Under the pieces are notes generated by a model. The model searched no databases. It was not told the origin of the DNA and saw only the letters and a program-made list of their open reading frames with translations. This document shows positions 4,918 through 6,035 of a DNA stretch of 6,035 bases, in pieces. The stretch comes from Acidimicrobiales bacterium (lineage in GTDB: Bacteria > Actinomycetota > Acidimicrobiia > Acidimicrobiales > JAKAVM01). The stretch covers positions 1-6,035 of the forward strand of contig DAIDIS010000052.1 in NCBI GenBank assembly GCA_027451785.1, in the 5' to 3' direction. Both the position numbers and the translations under genes were made by a program. Position 1 is the stretch's first letter; each line of letters begins with the position of its first letter.

Positions 4918-5730
4918 TTGGTGCCGCGCGTGAAGGTTATGGGCATCTTGAATGTGACCCCGGACTCGTTTTTCGACGGAGGAAAGTTTCTCGACACCGA
5001 CGTCGCCTTGGAAAGGGCGTTGCAGATGGTCGACGAGGGAGCTGAGTTTATTGACGTCGGAGGACAGTCGACGCGGCCCGGGGCGGAGATTGTCGGGGCG
5101 GCTGAAGAGATCCGGAGAGTTTTGCCCGTAATTGAAAAGATAGCCCCTGAAATCGCAAAAAGAGGCGCACGGATATCCATCGACACCTTCAACGAGGACG
5201 TGGCTAAAGAGGCACTGGGGGCCGGTGCCAGCATCATAAATGACGTGTCATCATCGCTTGGTGCCCTGGCTGGAGAGAAGGGTGTGGGATGGGTGGCAAT
5301 GCACATGAGAGGCACTCCTCAGACGATGATGGAGCTTACCTACTATGAGGATGTAGTAGCCGAGACCAGGGAGTTTCTGCTTGCCAAGGCGGAAGAGGGC
5401 AAGCAATCGGGAGCGGAGGAGATCTGGATTGATCCCGGGATCGGGTTCGCAAAGAATACTGGTCAAAATCTTGAGATACTACGTCGTATCGATGAGCTGA
5501 CCGATTGCGGCTATGGAGTGGCCGTCGGCGTTTCCAGAAAGCGCTTTTTGGGTGAAATTGCGCGGGAAGCCTCGGGCGAGTCGTCCTCGGTTGAGAATCG
5601 CCTTGAAGCATCGCTTTCCCTGGCGGCATACCTAGCCTTAAAAGGCGTGAGCATGATCAGAGTGCATGACGTAAAAATGACGGTTGAGGCAGTGAGCCTC
5701 GCAAAACCAGGTACCCTTGGCTTTCGATGA
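4918..5730 (+). CDS. folP: Dihydropteroate synthase (FolP)
   Basis: FolP condenses 6-hydroxymethyl-dihydropterin pyrophosphate with p-aminobenzoate to make dihydropteroate; it is a cytoplasmic TIM-barrel enzyme and the sulfonamide target. Motifs in order: NVTPDSFFDGG (12-22, loop 1), DVGGQSTRPGA (46-56, loop 2), SIDTF (87-91), INDV (107-110), MHMRG (128-132), DPGIGFAK (172-179), VGVSRKRF (203-210, with the PABA/pterin-site SRK) and RVHDV (248-252). At 270 residues it has the usual length. Two positions differ from the common bacterial pattern: Phe19 where Ser is usual, and Gln50 where Glu is usual. The start is uncertain: TTG 4918, GTG 4921 or GTG 4930 all lie just before the conserved MGILNVT, and no clear ribosome site is seen. 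The frame is the same as folE, whose TAG lies 22 codons upstream. folB and folK, often next in line, do not follow directly. Confidence 0.95.
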   Translation: MVPRVKVMGILNVTPDSFFDGGKFLDTDVALERALQMVDEGAEFIDVGGQSTRPGAEIVGAAEEIRRVLPVIEKIAPEIAKRGARISIDTFNEDVAKEALGAGASIINDVSSSLGALAGEKGVGWVAMHMRGTPQTMMELTYYEDVVAETREFLLAKAEEGKQSGAEEIWIDPGIGFAKNTGQNLEILRRIDELTDCGYGVAVGVSRKRFLGEIAREASGESSSVENRLEASLSLAAYLALKGVSMIRVHDVKMTVEAVSLAKPGTLGFR

Positions 5731-5805
5731 CGCCGGGTTCCGCTAGATTGGGAATTGGAGACAGGTTTCAGTTCGCGCGGCTGGTTATTCCACGGAAGGT
5801 GACTA
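5731..5805. other. Short intergenic gap with no clear terminator or promoter
   Basis: These 75 bases separate folP from the last gene. I see no stem followed by a T-run. GGGAAT occurs at 5750-5755, resembling a SigR-type -35, but the nearest GTT (5771-5773) is too close at 15 bases. The only supported element is GGAAGG at 5794-5799, a ribosome site for the next gene. Confidence 0.5.
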
Positions 5806-6035
5806 ATGAAAGGTAAGTGGGCGGCGGGAATACCACCGAGGAACTTCACCTGGGTAATTAAGGACAAATTGGCAATCAGCGAGCGTCCCGGTGGGTATGC
5901 CCGCAACCATCGTCCTGTGCGGCGCCAAGAGGAGATCATCTGGCTCCGTGAGCAGGGATTTAATCGGATAGTCTCCTTGCTCACCTCTCCTCACAATCTT
6001 CATGCCTATGAGGAGATGAACCTCACATGGGCTCA
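5806..6035 (+). CDS. Possible dual-specificity/tyrosine phosphatase-like protein, N-terminal part (runs off the right edge)
   Basis: An ATG at 5806, preceded by GGAAGG with six bases of spacing, opens a frame of 76 codons to the window edge. The visible part includes PPRNFTWVIKDKLAISERPG near residues 10-29 and then EEIIWLREQGFNRIVSLLTS near 42-61. This arrangement, an N-terminal F-x-W-V-I strand, a short 'L-A-x-S-x-R-P-G' turn and then a helix plus 'IVSL' strand, resembles the beginning of actinobacterial cysteine-phosphatase (DSP-like) domains. The catalytic HCxxGxxR loop would lie downstream of the window, so activity cannot be judged. The family call is by resemblance; that the gene is real is better supported by its ribosome site and open frame. 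It may be the last gene of the operon or start a new unit. Confidence 0.55.
   Translation, partial: MKGKWAAGIPPRNFTWVIKDKLAISERPGGYARNHRPVRRQEEIIWLREQGFNRIVSLLTSPHNLHAYEEMNLTWA

Noticed and set aside
5750..5773. GGGAAT...GTT as a SigR-dependent promoter for the last gene
   Set aside because: The spacer is only 15 bases where 18-19 is expected, and the next GTT is far too distant.
5511..5984. 157-codon minus-strand ORF over the end of folP and the last gene
   Set aside because: It overlaps the conserved FolP C-terminus and the plus-strand gene at 5806, which has a good ribosome site.
1..6035. Mobile element, CRISPR array, tRNA or riboswitch
   Set aside because: I saw no transposase or integrase motifs, no terminal inverted repeats, no repeat-spacer array and no tRNA-like cloverleaf. 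The direct repeats at 4181-4219 are too short and too few for CRISPR.

Overview
The window looks like chromosomal DNA of a high-G+C Gram-positive bacterium (Actinomycetota), possibly an Acidimicrobiia-like lineage. The phylum call rests on three things. There is a SigR-type ECF sigma factor followed by a zinc-binding, RsrA-like anti-sigma factor. There is a DUF2342-type zinc metalloprotease-like gene, a family I know mainly from Actinobacteria. And the order metalloprotease-tilS-hpt-folE-folP is a recognisable actinobacterial neighbourhood. The class-level guess is weak. I see no IS element, CRISPR array, tRNA, rRNA or integrase.

Layout. Positions 1-315 (minus strand) hold the first 105 codons of an unrecognised membrane protein that runs off the left edge. 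Positions 316-494 are a divergent intergenic region with an A+T-rich patch and an 18-bp near-perfect palindrome. From 495 every gene is on the plus strand and closely packed: sigR-like (495-1073), rsrA-like (1104-1361), DUF2342 metalloprotease-like (1333-2511, overlapping rsrA or starting later at 1426), tilS (2540-3598), hpt (start corrected to TTG 3612, to 4154), folE (4237-4851) and folP (4918-5730). A 75-bp gap leads to the 5' end of a phosphatase-like gene (5806 to the right edge).

How the genes fit together. SigR and its anti-sigma factor form a thiol-oxidation switch: the zinc/thiol protein is expected to hold the sigma factor inactive until its cysteines oxidise. Downstream are housekeeping genes: tRNA-Ile lysidine synthesis (tilS), purine salvage (hpt), and the first committed pterin step and the pterin-pABA condensation of folate synthesis (folE, folP). 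The spacing suggests one long operon, or a set of coupled transcripts, that places a redox sigma switch ahead of translation-fidelity, purine and folate genes. I saw no obvious internal terminator.

Most unusual points: (1) ftsH, which commonly lies between hpt and folE in related clusters, is absent. In its place is an 82-bp gap with three 9-bp repeats at exact 15-bp spacing. In the hpt reading frame these encode three Val-Arg-Ile units that differ only at third codon positions. (2) folE begins with a tandem ~30-bp duplication that copies both the Shine-Dalgarno-like GAGG and the start codon. (3) folB and folK do not directly follow folP. None of these proves a new system; most of the window is ordinary core metabolism.
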